This document shows positions 16,404 through 24,091 of a stretch of DNA of 51,643 nt, in pieces. A model generated the notes under the pieces. It had not been told where the DNA came from. It made no database searches and was given only the letters and a program-made list of their open reading frames with translations. Positions within the stretch are counted from its first letter, which is position 1, and every line of letters begins with the position of its first letter. The stretch is taken from assembly GCA_030690315.1 (NCBI GenBank), contig JAUYGY010000050.1, positions 1 through 51,643 of the forward strand, read 5' to 3'. The stretch is from Aequorivita sp. GTDB lineage: Bacteria > Bacteroidota > Bacteroidia > Flavobacteriales > Flavobacteriaceae. Made by a program: the position numbers and the translations under genes.

Positions 16404-17291
16404 CTAACAGCAATTTCCATCTGGGGCGCAGCAAGGCTCGTTATTTATTTCGGCAAGCTTTCTTTTCGGTTTTTCCTGTTTGGTTCCCGGTTTTTCTGCA
16501 TAAACTGTAATACTGAAAATTCCAGTTTCCGAACTGTTGAAAGTTTTCACTTCTTCTGAAGAAAGATACTTTTCAAGGATATCATCCGGAATTACAATAG
16601 GTTTTTCTTTTTGGATTTGAATATTTTGGAAACCTACATCTTTTATGAATTGTAAATATTCCACTTTTTGAATTGCTTCCGCTACACAACCGGCGTACAT
16701 TTCTGCGTCTTCTTTTAAAGCATCAGGAAGGTTTCCGACCAAAACTATATCCGAAATACTAAAATGACCCCCTGGCTTTAAGGTCCTAAATATTTCACCA
16801 ATTACCTTCTGCTTATTCGGCACGAGGTTTAAAACACAATTGCTCACTATAACATCTGCAACATTATCGTTAACAGGCATTGCGTCAATATCTCCTTCTC
16901 TAAACTCAACATTGTTATACCCCAATTTTTCTGCGTTAGTTCGCGCCTTTTGTATCATTATTGGCGTAAAATCTACCCCAATTACTTTCCCTTCACTTCC
17001 TGTTTCGTGTCGGGCTACGAAACAATCATTCCCCGCGCCAGAACCCAGGTCAATTACAGTGTCTCCTTTTTTTATTTTTGCGAATTGTGTTGGAAGTCCG
17101 CAACCCAGTCCCAAGTCGGCATCTTCAACATAGCCGCTTGTCTCGGAATAGTCGTCCATCATAATATTGTACACTTTGTTTGAAGGTTTGGTAGCGCCAC
17201 AGCAGGAAGAGGCGTTTTCAGCTTTGCCCTGTTCAGCGATTTTGGCGTAACGATCTTTAACGATATCTTTTAATTCTTGTTCGTTTTTCAT
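16404..17291 (-). CDS. arsM: Arsenite methyltransferase ArsM
   Basis: An S-adenosylmethionine-dependent enzyme that methylates As(III) to mono-, di- and trimethyl species. The SAM site is VIDLGSGAGND (79-89). The three arsenic-binding cysteines of the family appear in GLGCGLPT (C64), SNCVLNL (C152) and YAGCVAEA (C202). The 295 residues match the family, plus a Cys-rich tail NNEPCCAPDGNCC. Nearly the same tail ends the upstream DUF6428 protein. The gene lies between the arsN fragment at 17340-17402 and the intact arsN. Confidence 0.95.
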   Translation of the reverse strand: MKNEQELKDIVKDRYAKIAEQGKAENASSCCGATKPSNKVYNIMMDDYSETSGYVEDADLGLGCGLPTQFAKIKKGDTVIDLGSGAGNDCFVARHETGSEGKVIGVDFTPIMIQKARTNAEKLGYNNVEFREGDIDAMPVNDNVADVIVSNCVLNLVPNKQKVIGEIFRTLKPGGHFSISDIVLVGNLPDALKEDAEMYAGCVAEAIQKVEYLQFIKDVGFQNIQIQKEKPIVIPDDILEKYLSSEEVKTFNSSETGIFSITVYAEKPGTKQEKPKRKLAEINNEPCCAPDGNCC

Positions 17292-17339
17292 TTTTATTTT
17301 TTTAGAATGAGTTTTCAGTTAAATCTTCTTAGCAACAGT

Positions 17340-17402
17340 TTATTCACCATAAATTTTGGCGACTTCAGGAATGTTTTCTTCTGAAAAAGTGATGAGGTTC
17401 AT
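17340..17402 (-). pseudogene. Truncated duplicate of the arsN start
   Basis: Twenty codons reading MNLITFSEENIPEVAKIYGE then a stop match the first 20 codons of the intact arsN (MNLILISEQNFPEVAKIYGE). The fragment starts 1 bp after the DUF6428 stop, just as arsN starts 1 bp after the arsM stop, and is part of a longer duplicated block (17347-17461 against 16347-16461). It is too short to be functional. Confidence 0.85.
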
Positions 17403-17403
17403 A

Positions 17404-17907
17404 CTAACAACAATTTCCGTCTGGCGAGCAGCAAGGTTCGTTAGTTATTTCGGCAAGCTGCCTTTTTGGCTTTTCGGCAGGGATACCGCAATTTTCCTTG
17501 GCAAGGCAATCGGTTTGTTTTGTAGTCAACAAAAAATTTGTGCCGTCGAAATCCAAACTGAATTTTCCGATGGTATCAAAATTGGAATTTGGGATTTGCG
17601 ATTTGGAATTTTCCATTTGGTATTCGACCTCAATCTCCAAATCTTCAAGGCCGAGAACTTTTTCCGAAAGTTCAATTATGTGCACCAGCTTTTCGGGGTG
17701 CAGGCGATGGTTATAGTCATCGGCATTCCAGAGCTGAAAGTTGATCACGTCTTCCTTGCGAACCGTGCCGCCACAGTCTATAAAGTGTTTGCTGATTTTG
17801 CCCACTTCAGTAACGTGAAAATGTGTGGGCACCAATTCGCCATTGGGCAGCATAAAGGTTATTTGATCCAATTTATTTAAATGGTTTTTTATTTCTGAGA
17901 GTTTCAT
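17404..17907 (-). CDS. DUF6428 family protein of the ars operon
   Basis: A 167-residue soluble protein matching, from memory, DUF6428: MKLSEIKNHLNKLDQITFML, LPNGELVPTHFHVTEVGKIS, and NADDYNHRLHPEKL. It holds two conserved His in THFH and a DCGGT motif, and ends in the Cys-rich tail NEPCCSPDGNCC. The function is unproven. It is the second gene of the ars operon, 19 bp after arsR, so a role in arsenic sensing, sequestration or delivery to ArsM is an inference. Its 3' end and the following 60 bp are a near copy of the arsM 3' end and arsN start, so the tail may have been exchanged by recombination. Confidence 0.85.
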   Translation of the reverse strand: MKLSEIKNHLNKLDQITFMLPNGELVPTHFHVTEVGKISKHFIDCGGTVRKEDVINFQLWNADDYNHRLHPEKLVHIIELSEKVLGLEDLEIEVEYQMENSKSQIPNSNFDTIGKFSLDFDGTNFLLTTKQTDCLAKENCGIPAEKPKRQLAEITNEPCCSPDGNCC

Positions 17908-17925
17908 ACTATTAAAATTTTAAGG

Positions 17926-18258
17926 TTAACAACAATTGTTTTTATTTTCTAGGTCTTGGTCCAGAAATTGGTTCATCACCGTTTTCATTGCGATCCAATT
18001 CTCTTTGTTTATGCAGTAGCAAATGCTAGTGCCTTCAATATTACCCTTTATCAAACCGAGGTTTTTAAGCTCCTTTAAATGTTGGCTGATGGTGGGTTGC
18101 GCCAAACCGATTTCCTCAACCAAATCGCCACAAATACAACTATTTATTTTGAACAAATGCTGAAGAATAGCCACGCGGGCAGGGTGCCCAAAGGCTTTGG
18201 CAAAGGTTGCCACTTGGTTTTGCTGGTCTGTAAATATTTCCGTTTTGGTGAGTCCCAT
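17926..18258 (-). CDS. arsR: ArsR-family arsenic-responsive repressor
   Basis: A 110-residue winged helix-turn-helix repressor, first gene of the ars operon. The pattern AFGHPARVAILQHLF, then the Cys pair in SCICGDLVEEI (C41, C43, where ArsR proteins bind As(III)), then LAQPTISQHLKELKNLGLI as the recognition helix, are all present. The protein ends NNCC, as do two downstream proteins. The ATG at 18258 (MGLTKTEIF) fits the family better than the upstream ATG at 18279. A dyad in the leader (18272-18287) is a likely operator. Confidence 0.95.
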   Translation of the reverse strand: MGLTKTEIFTDQQNQVATFAKAFGHPARVAILQHLFKINSCICGDLVEEIGLAQPTISQHLKELKNLGLIKGNIEGTSICYCINKENWIAMKTVMNQFLDQDLENKNNCC

Positions 18259-18271
18259 AATAGTTATATAT

Positions 18272-18287
18272 ATATTCATTGCAATAT
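18272..18287. promoter_or_regulatory. Candidate ArsR operator dyad
   Basis: ATATT-N6-AATAT lies 14 bp upstream of the arsR start codon. Size and position suit an ArsR-family site, but AT-rich dyads also arise by chance in this genome. Confidence 0.35.
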
Positions 18288-18374
18288 TACGATTAATAAA
18301 TTAATTCTTATCTAAAAATTTAAAAAATTATTTATAGGTTACTGCATTTTTCTTTCTGAAATAGAAAGTATAGG

Positions 18375-18430
18375 CCACGAATACACGAATAAATATGGTT
18401 TATGATTTATAAACATTCGTGTATTCGTGG
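18375..18430. repeat. Large hairpin element with perfect 16-bp arms
   Basis: CCACGAATACACGAAT (18375-18390) pairs perfectly with the complement at 18415-18430 around a 24-nt loop that includes AAATATGG. It lies 12 bp beyond the GNAT stop codon and upstream of arsR. A half copy is at about 14139-14160 and a diverged full copy at 46058-46099. It may also end transcription, but it has no T-run. Confidence 0.8.
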
Positions 18431-18441
18431 TAAGATATTTT

Positions 18442-18942
18442 TCAGTCTGCAGCCAATCCTGTTGACTTATAGGGTGTAATTTTATGGTTCGAAAGTATTT
18501 TCTCAAAACAAACACTATTTTCCACCCCCGCATATTGGCCGTAATTGTCCATAAATCTATACCCGTTTTTTTTATATAGCGAAATGGCTTCCGGTTGTTT
18601 GATACCCGTTTCCAAAATACACTTTTTGTTGCCCAGTTCTCTTGCCCATGTTTCAAGTTCCAGCAGAATTTCCTTGGCTATCCCTTTTCCGCGTTCCTCC
18701 AATGGAACAAACATTCGCTTTACTTCCATAGTTCCGGTTTCAAATTGCTTGATTGCTCCACAGCCCACCGCGCGCTTTTGTTCATCAAAGGCAACCACCA
18801 CATATTTTATGGAGTCTATTTTGTTGAATTGGTCATAAAAAGGATGGTCGTCGCCATCGCGAATGGCGAGGTCTGTGTCCAATTGTTTTACGAGTAGCTT
18901 GAAGTTTTCATTTGTGGGGTTGGTGCGGTGTAATGAGATCAT
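18442..18942 (-). CDS. GNAT family N-acetyltransferase
   Basis: An acetyl-CoA-dependent transferase with the loop in VPLEERGKGIAKEILLELE and the end pattern AISLYKKNGYRFMDNYGQYA. The N-terminal part reads LDTDLAIRDGDDHPFYDQFN. The substrate is unknown. ATG at 18942 (MISLHRTN) is chosen; the open frame extends to 18978. Upstream lies nhaA. On the far side of nhaA (20472-20564) is a fragment of a related GNAT gene with the same orientation. Confidence 0.85.
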   Translation of the reverse strand: MISLHRTNPTNENFKLLVKQLDTDLAIRDGDDHPFYDQFNKIDSIKYVVVAFDEQKRAVGCGAIKQFETGTMEVKRMFVPLEERGKGIAKEILLELETWARELGNKKCILETGIKQPEAISLYKKNGYRFMDNYGQYAGVENSVCFEKILSNHKITPYKSTGLAAD

Positions 18943-18993
18943 ATCAAATAAAATTAATAAAATTCTTTTCGCTCCCAAACAAATTGCGAATAT

Positions 18994-20337
18994 TTAATTG
19001 CTATTCTCATTTTTCACTATCCCAGAAATGTGAGTGAATTTCCCTTTAACCGTGTTAAACCGAAGAATGCTAAACCCAATTATTGCTGAAAGGAAAGAAC
19101 CTATTAAAATACCAATTTTCGCAGAATCTATATATTCAGGACTGTTGATGAAGGCTAGGCTGGCAATAAATATAGCCATAGTGAAACCAATTCCCGCCAA
19201 AAAAGAAACGCCAACTATCTGTTTGTTGGTAATATCTGACGGCACATCAATGATTTTAAATTTTCTGGCCAAAAAGATAACGGTTGAAATTCCAATACTT
19301 TTACCCAAAATCAAACAGATCACGATATTTACTATTAACGCTGTTTCAAGCCCGCCATCAGTGCTTAATGCAACTCCGGCGTTTGCAAGTGCAAAAATGG
19401 GAAGCACTAAATAGGCCACCCAATTGTGGAGTTTGTGCTCTAAATGTTGTAGCGGCGATCTATAATCATCAGACCAATCTTCCAAATCGTCTATAAGATG
19501 CAGTTGTTCCACCGAAAGAACCGGTTTTTGAAGTATTGTGCTTTGTCTTATTTCGCCCACAATGCTGTCCAGTTGTTTCGTAAACTCGTGTGTGTGTATT
19601 TTTTGTCTTACGGGTACAGCAAAGGCCATTAAAATTCCCGCTAAGGTAGGGTGTAGGCCAGCTTTCAAAAACAACAGCCAAATTACAAATCCGGTAAAAA
19701 GAGTCAAATATTTAAAATAAATGCCAATGTGGCTCAATAAATAAATCAAAGCCAATATTGCTAGAGCCGAGCCAAGTAGCACATAGTTTAAACTGTCGCT
19801 ATAAAAAATTGCAATTACCAAAACAGCGCCCAAATCATCAACAATTGCGAAGGCTGTAAGAAATATTTTTAGGCTTAATGGCACTCTATTACCCAACACT
19901 GTTAAGATTGCCAATGAAAAAGCAATATCGGTGGCCATCGGAATTCCCCAGCCTTTTAGGGTTTCTGGGTTTTGGTTTAAAACAATATAAATCAATACCG
20001 GAAGTATAATTCCGCCGATGGCCCCAAAAAGTGGGAACATAATTTTTTTGGTGGTATTAAGTTCGCCAATTAAAAATTCGCGTTTTATTTCAAGGCCAAT
20101 CAAAAAGAAGAAAATTGCCATCAGGCCATCGTTAACCCAAAGGATCAACGGTTTTTTAAGCTCAAAACTGTCTGAAATAAAACCCACTTCATAGTCCCAG
20201 ATATATTGATAGCTTTCTGAAAAGGGCGAATTTGCCCATACCAGCGCAATGATCGTTGCTACTAATAGCAAAATCCCGCTGGAACTTTGAAGGTTGACGA
20301 ATCGTTGAAATGGGGAGAGCAATTTTTCTTTTTTCAT
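18994..20337 (-). CDS. nhaA: Na+/H+ antiporter NhaA
   Basis: Exports Na+ in exchange for protons for salt and alkaline pH tolerance. The 447-residue protein has about 12 helices. The ion-binding residues are in ATDIAFSLAIL and FAIVDDLGAVLVIAIFYS (the conserved Asp-Asp pair). The N-terminal FQRFVNLQSSSGILLL and the central hydrophilic loop with Arg/His/Glu residues fit the NhaA_1 group common in Bacteroidota. It stands alone, about 50 bp upstream of the GNAT gene on the same strand. A perfect AT palindrome lies just before its ATG. Confidence 0.96.
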   Translation of the reverse strand: MKKEKLLSPFQRFVNLQSSSGILLLVATIIALVWANSPFSESYQYIWDYEVGFISDSFELKKPLILWVNDGLMAIFFFLIGLEIKREFLIGELNTTKKIMFPLFGAIGGIILPVLIYIVLNQNPETLKGWGIPMATDIAFSLAILTVLGNRVPLSLKIFLTAFAIVDDLGAVLVIAIFYSDSLNYVLLGSALAILALIYLLSHIGIYFKYLTLFTGFVIWLLFLKAGLHPTLAGILMAFAVPVRQKIHTHEFTKQLDSIVGEIRQSTILQKPVLSVEQLHLIDDLEDWSDDYRSPLQHLEHKLHNWVAYLVLPIFALANAGVALSTDGGLETALIVNIVICLILGKSIGISTVIFLARKFKIIDVPSDITNKQIVGVSFLAGIGFTMAIFIASLAFINSPEYIDSAKIGILIGSFLSAIIGFSILRFNTVKGKFTHISGIVKNENSN

Positions 20338-20342
20338 TTTAC

Positions 20343-20356
20343 AATATTATAATATT
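20343..20356. promoter_or_regulatory. Perfect 14-bp AT palindrome before nhaA
   Basis: AATATTATAATATT is self-complementary and ends 5 bp before the nhaA ATG. It could be an operator or affect translation start; chance is also possible in such AT-rich DNA. Confidence 0.3.
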
Positions 20357-20402
20357 ACAAAATCCTCGTAGAATTTTTTTCTATGAAATCTACAAAATAT
20401 TG

Positions 20403-20430
20403 CTGAACACTGAACACTGCATACTGAATT
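20403..20430. repeat. Four tandem 7-bp units (CTGAACA type)
   Basis: Units CTGAACA, CTGAACA, CTGCATA and CTGAATT are contiguous, closely related to the array at 22603-22651. It lies in the 331-bp gap upstream of nhaA, which also contains a GNAT gene fragment and a terminator. Confidence 0.75.
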
Positions 20431-20471
20431 ATAATTTTATGCGCCACTTGGAAATGTTTCTTTCCAATTCT

Positions 20472-20564
20472 TTAAATGTGATCAAGAATATAAACGTCTG
20501 CATCGAGTAATTTTACCAATTCAATAAAATCGGTATTTGTGGAATCTGTTCGTAAAAGTTTCAT
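20472..20564 (-). pseudogene. N-terminal fragment of a GNAT acetyltransferase gene
   Basis: Starting at ATG 20564 the minus strand reads MKLLRTDSTNTDFIELVKLL then DADVYILDHI and a stop. The first 23 residues align well with the intact GNAT at 18442-18942 (HRTNPTNENFKLLVKQLDTD), after which similarity is lost. The catalytic part is absent, so this is a broken paralogue. Confidence 0.6.
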
Positions 20565-20593
20565 CTAGTTGGTTTTTGGTAAAGTGAAGATAC

Positions 20594-20632
20594 CAAAAAC
20601 GTGTTGAATTTTCACGATGAAAATCCAACACG
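20594..20632 (-). terminator. Rho-independent terminator of the FG-GAP gene
   Basis: On the minus strand an inverted repeat of about 15 bp (CGTGTTGGATTTTCA against its complement with one G-T pair, 20600-20632) is followed directly by TTTTT. It lies about 35 bp after the stop codon of the FG-GAP protein gene. Confidence 0.85.
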
Positions 20633-20668
20633 TCCACTAACAAACCAACCTTCAGGAACAGAGGGTTT

Positions 20669-22411
20669 CTATTTAATGATTATCTTTTGGGAAGTAGTTT
20701 TTATAGTATTGGTAATTTTCACAATGTATTCCCCAGCACTTAATTGGCTTACGTCCATTTCCAATGAAACAGCCTTGTTATTTGTTTCTTCTTTAACTTT
20801 TCTCCCATTTAGATCAAAGAGTTCAACCTTTAAAATTAATTCGTCCTTCGGAAAATTTATAACCAAAACATCATCCGCAGGCACGGGATAAATAACATAA
20901 CCGTATTTAATTGGTTTGGGTGTACCCAATTGTATTCCTTCGCCTTCAACTACTTTATAAGTATTGTTTCCTTGAATATCCGTAAAAGTTTCAACTGCTC
21001 CCGAGGGCCACTGAATTTCAATTTCGGCAACATTTGAAGCATTCCCCAATCCAAAATGATTGGTAAAACTGTTTTGGCTACAGTAGCCGCTTGCTGCTTC
21101 TATTTGACGGGTTTGCCAAACATTGTTTCCGTTTATGGTTGCCCGAATCCGAACTTTGGCCCCAACCGCTGAATTGTTTGAAGGATTGCCCACACAGCGT
21201 ATTTTTATCCAGTTATTACCGCTACCCGTATTTTTGAATAGGGAATTGCTTTGGTTTTCATTGAGCGTATTTGCCAAAATCACATCCTGCCAGCCATCAT
21301 TGTTGTAATCGCCAAAAGCACAGCCAAAGGTATTTCCAACGTGGTTTGCCAGACTGCTGCTAGTATCTTTTGTGAAATTGCCCGCCCCGTCATTTATAAA
21401 AAGCGAATTTGTTACTTGCCCAGTAAAATAGGCATTGCAAACAAGCAGATCCAAATCGGCATCATTATCAACATCAGCGAAAGCCGAACCGAAAGAACTG
21501 CCAATTTCAGATGCAACTGCAGAACCGAGTTGCTCCGTAAAAGTTCCATTTTCATTAATAAATAGTTGGTTGTTTTGCCCGTCCCAATTGGCAATAAAAA
21601 GATCGAAATCGCCATCGTTGTCCACATCAGCCCAAGAACTGCCAGCAGAATTCTTCCCATTTTGGGTAATGGAAAGATTGGTTATTTGGGCAAAATTATT
21701 GGGCCCATCATTGCGGAAAAGTGAATTGTTGTCATTGTCTTCATTTGTCACATACAAATCGCTATCGCCATCGCCGTCATAATCTATCCAAGTTATGGAA
21801 CGTGAAGCAAGTGTTTCACTGGTGATCGTCAAACCTGTAACCGGTTCAAAAGAGCCATCGCCTTGGTTTTCAAAATAAAGGTTACGAGTTGAAACTACAC
21901 TATTTGTAATATACGCATCCAAAAATTGGTCGTTGTTGAGGTCTATCCAATTTACCATTTCAGAATAGGTAAGCGGAATCCCGATTGCGTTATTAGGCTC
22001 ATATTCAAAAGTCCCATTGCCGTTGTTTCGGTAGAAATAATTTTTCTTGCCTACGCCGTTTCTTCCGTAAGTCACGACCACGGCATCCAAATCGCCATCG
22101 TTATCAACATCGGCAAAGCTTGCCCCGTCCGAGCGGTCGTTGTCCAAAACTATATCGTCTGCAGTTACGGTTGTAAAAGTTTCATTACCGTTGTTTAAGT
22201 AAAGCATATTATTTTGCCCCACAGTTGGCCCATTGGTGAAGAAAATATCGTCCCAGCCATCGCCGTTCACGTCCACAAAATTGGCACTTCGCGAGGCAGA
22301 GGGGGTGGTGGTAATGTCTTCAAAAGTTGTTTCCTCAAAAGATTGGGAATTTAGAATTCCGACAGCGAATAGAAAACAGAATAGAAGTTTAGGTTGGGTA
22401 GTGTTTTTCAT
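20669..22411 (-). CDS. FG-GAP/VCBS-repeat and ASPIC/UnbV protein, T9SS cargo
   Basis: A secreted 580-residue protein. After a signal peptide (PKLLFCFLFAVGILNSQS) come about seven FG-GAP-like blade repeats with Ca-binding DVDNDGDLD-type loops (ADVDNDGDLDAVVV, WADVDNDGDFDLFIAN, ADVDNDADLDLLV), suggesting a beta-propeller. Then follows an ASPIC/UnbV domain (about residues 410-475, with IRCVGNPSNNSAVGAKVRI and IEIQWPSGAVETF). Last is a type IX secretion sorting domain (YPVPADDVLVINFPKDEL ... LSAGEYIVKI), so it is likely exported to the surface or medium. Ligand unknown. The gene stands alone with its own terminator. Confidence 0.92.
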   Translation of the reverse strand: MKNTTQPKLLFCFLFAVGILNSQSFEETTFEDITTTPSASRSANFVDVNGDGWDDIFFTNGPTVGQNNMLYLNNGNETFTTVTADDIVLDNDRSDGASFADVDNDGDLDAVVVTYGRNGVGKKNYFYRNNGNGTFEYEPNNAIGIPLTYSEMVNWIDLNNDQFLDAYITNSVVSTRNLYFENQGDGSFEPVTGLTITSETLASRSITWIDYDGDGDSDLYVTNEDNDNNSLFRNDGPNNFAQITNLSITQNGKNSAGSSWADVDNDGDFDLFIANWDGQNNQLFINENGTFTEQLGSAVASEIGSSFGSAFADVDNDADLDLLVCNAYFTGQVTNSLFINDGAGNFTKDTSSSLANHVGNTFGCAFGDYNNDGWQDVILANTLNENQSNSLFKNTGSGNNWIKIRCVGNPSNNSAVGAKVRIRATINGNNVWQTRQIEAASGYCSQNSFTNHFGLGNASNVAEIEIQWPSGAVETFTDIQGNNTYKVVEGEGIQLGTPKPIKYGYVIYPVPADDVLVINFPKDELILKVELFDLNGRKVKEETNNKAVSLEMDVSQLSAGEYIVKITNTIKTTSQKIIIK

Positions 22412-22602
22412 TTTTGAAACATTTAGAGATTGATGAATTTTATTTTAGTTGGAATGAATTTACACCGACATACGGCCTCGATTTTCTAAAATGAACTAGG
22501 ATTATTGAAATTGTGGGCGAACGACCCAGAATATGATATAAATGAAAAACCACACGTACGTTCAATTTGATTAAGTTTTTCAAAAAAACTAATTCCAATC
22601 AA

Positions 22603-22651
22603 CTGAACACTGACCACTGACCACTGAATACTGAATACTGAATACTGAATA
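22603..22651. repeat. Seven tandem 7-bp units (CTGAMYA)
   Basis: One CTGAACA, two CTGACCA and four CTGAATA run without a break, ending 5 bp before the -33 box of the ffh promoter. Best example of the heptamer arrays in this window. Confidence 0.9.
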
Positions 22652-22656
22652 CTAAT

Positions 22657-22687
22657 TTTGATACTCCCTTCCAGAATGTTATCTTTG
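22657..22687 (+). promoter_or_regulatory. Bacteroidota-type promoter of ffh
   Basis: TTTG (22657-22660), a 19-bp spacer and TATCTTTG (22680-22687) match the -33 TTTG and -7 TAnnTTTG consensus of the phylum. The ffh ATG follows about 25 bp later. Confidence 0.75.
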
Positions 22688-22712
22688 CAACTCTTTAAAA
22701 GAAAGCAAGAAT

Positions 22713-24041
22713 ATGTTCGATAATTTAAGCGATAAGCTGGACAAAGCGCTGCACGTACTGAAAGGCCACGGCAGCATCACAGAAGTAAACGTAGCCGAAA
22801 CATTGAAGGAAGTGCGCCGCGCTCTTTTGGATGCCGATGTTAACTTTAAGATAGCAAAAGAATTTACCGATACCGTAAAGCAAAAAGCACTCGGCCAAAA
22901 TGTGCTTACTTCACTTCAGCCAGGCCAGTTGATGGTGAAATTGGTGAAAGACGAACTAACCGCATTGATGGGCGGCGAAACTGCTGGCATCAATTTAAGC
23001 GGAACGCCAACGGTCATTTTAATGTCTGGGCTCCAGGGGAGTGGTAAAACTACTTTCTCCGGAAAACTTGCCAATTACTTAAAAGCAAAAAAATCAAAAA
23101 AACCACTTTTAGTTGCTTGTGATATCTACCGTCCTGCGGCAATAAATCAATTACATGTAGTTGGAGACCAGATTGGCGTTGAGGTATACAGCGAACCTGA
23201 AAATAAAAATCCGGTTCAAATTGCACAAAATGCAATTGCACACGCCAAACAAAATGGGTTCAATGTTGTGATTGTCGATACAGCCGGTCGTCTCGCTATT
23301 GATGAAGCGATGATGACGGAAATTGCAAACGTTCACAAAGCTATCAATCCACAGGAAACCCTTTTCGTGGTTGATGCAATGACTGGGCAGGATGCCGTGA
23401 ATACCGCAAAGACCTTCAATGAAAGATTAAATTTTGACGGGGTTGTACTAACAAAATTGGATGGTGATACCCGCGGGGGTGCAGCTATTTCAATTAAAAG
23501 TGTGGTTGACAAACCCATTAAATTTATCGGTACCGGTGAAAAGATGGATGCCATTGATGTATTCCACCCAGCCCGTATGGCCGATCGTATTTTGGGGATG
23601 GGAGACGTTGTTTCGCTTGTTGAAAGAGCGCAGGAACAGTTTGACGAGGAAGAAGCGAGAAAAATTCAGAAGAAAATTGCAAAAAACCAATTCGGTTTTG
23701 ACGATTTCCTTAACCAAATCCAACAGGTTAAGAAAATGGGAAGTATGAAAGATTTGGTTGGAATGATTCCCGGCGCCGGAAAAGCGTTGAAAGATGTTGA
23801 TATTGATGACGATGCTTTTAAGGGAATTGAGGCAATAATACATTCAATGACCCCAAAGGAAAGAACCGAGCCAGCAGTTATAAACGGAAGCCGAAAAAAA
23901 CGAATTGCAGCAGGAAGCGGCACAAGCGTTCAGCAAGTAAACCAATTGTTGAAGCAGTTTGACCAAATGAGCAAAATGATGAAGATGATGCAAGGCGGCG
24001 GCGGACGGAAGATGATGCAGGCTATGGGGAAGATGCGTTGA
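22713..24041 (+). CDS. ffh: Signal recognition particle protein Ffh
   Basis: The GTPase that with SRP RNA delivers nascent membrane proteins to FtsY and SecYEG. N domain about residues 1-90. The G domain has GLQGSGKTTFSGKL (P loop, about 107), DTAGRLAIDE (about 190) and TKLDGDTRGGAA (about 247). The M domain ends in a Met-rich tail (MSKMMKMMQGGGGRKMMQAM), which binds signal peptides. The 442 residues are normal. A strong promoter lies just upstream. Confidence 0.98.
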   Translation: MFDNLSDKLDKALHVLKGHGSITEVNVAETLKEVRRALLDADVNFKIAKEFTDTVKQKALGQNVLTSLQPGQLMVKLVKDELTALMGGETAGINLSGTPTVILMSGLQGSGKTTFSGKLANYLKAKKSKKPLLVACDIYRPAAINQLHVVGDQIGVEVYSEPENKNPVQIAQNAIAHAKQNGFNVVIVDTAGRLAIDEAMMTEIANVHKAINPQETLFVVDAMTGQDAVNTAKTFNERLNFDGVVLTKLDGDTRGGAAISIKSVVDKPIKFIGTGEKMDAIDVFHPARMADRILGMGDVVSLVERAQEQFDEEEARKIQKKIAKNQFGFDDFLNQIQQVKKMGSMKDLVGMIPGAGKALKDVDIDDDAFKGIEAIIHSMTPKERTEPAVINGSRKKRIAAGSGTSVQQVNQLLKQFDQMSKMMKMMQGGGGRKMMQAMGKMR

Positions 24042-24051
24042 AATTAGTGTC

Positions 24052-24077
24052 CAGTCTCAGTCTCAGTTATCAGTTAT
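24052..24077. repeat. Tandem array between ffh and the four-helix bundle gene
   Basis: Units CAGTCT, CAGTCT, CAGTTAT and CAGTTAT (6 and 7 bp) are contiguous. A comparable array (24494-24520: ACTGAAA, ACTGCG, ACTGAAA, ACTAAAA) closes the other side of the small gene. Confidence 0.65.
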
Positions 24078-24091
24078 GACCTTTTATAATT

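Larger units (their letters stand above)
22412..22712. other. Regulatory gap between the FG-GAP gene and ffh
   Basis: Divergent 301-bp intergenic region with no gene. It contains the longest 7-bp array of the window (22603-22651) followed directly by a consensus ffh promoter. The first 190 bp show nothing else recognisable. Confidence 0.6.

Noticed and set aside
18339..18656. Minus-strand open frame overlapping the GNAT gene and the hairpin element
   Set aside because: It is out of frame with the clear GNAT gene and reads through the palindrome.
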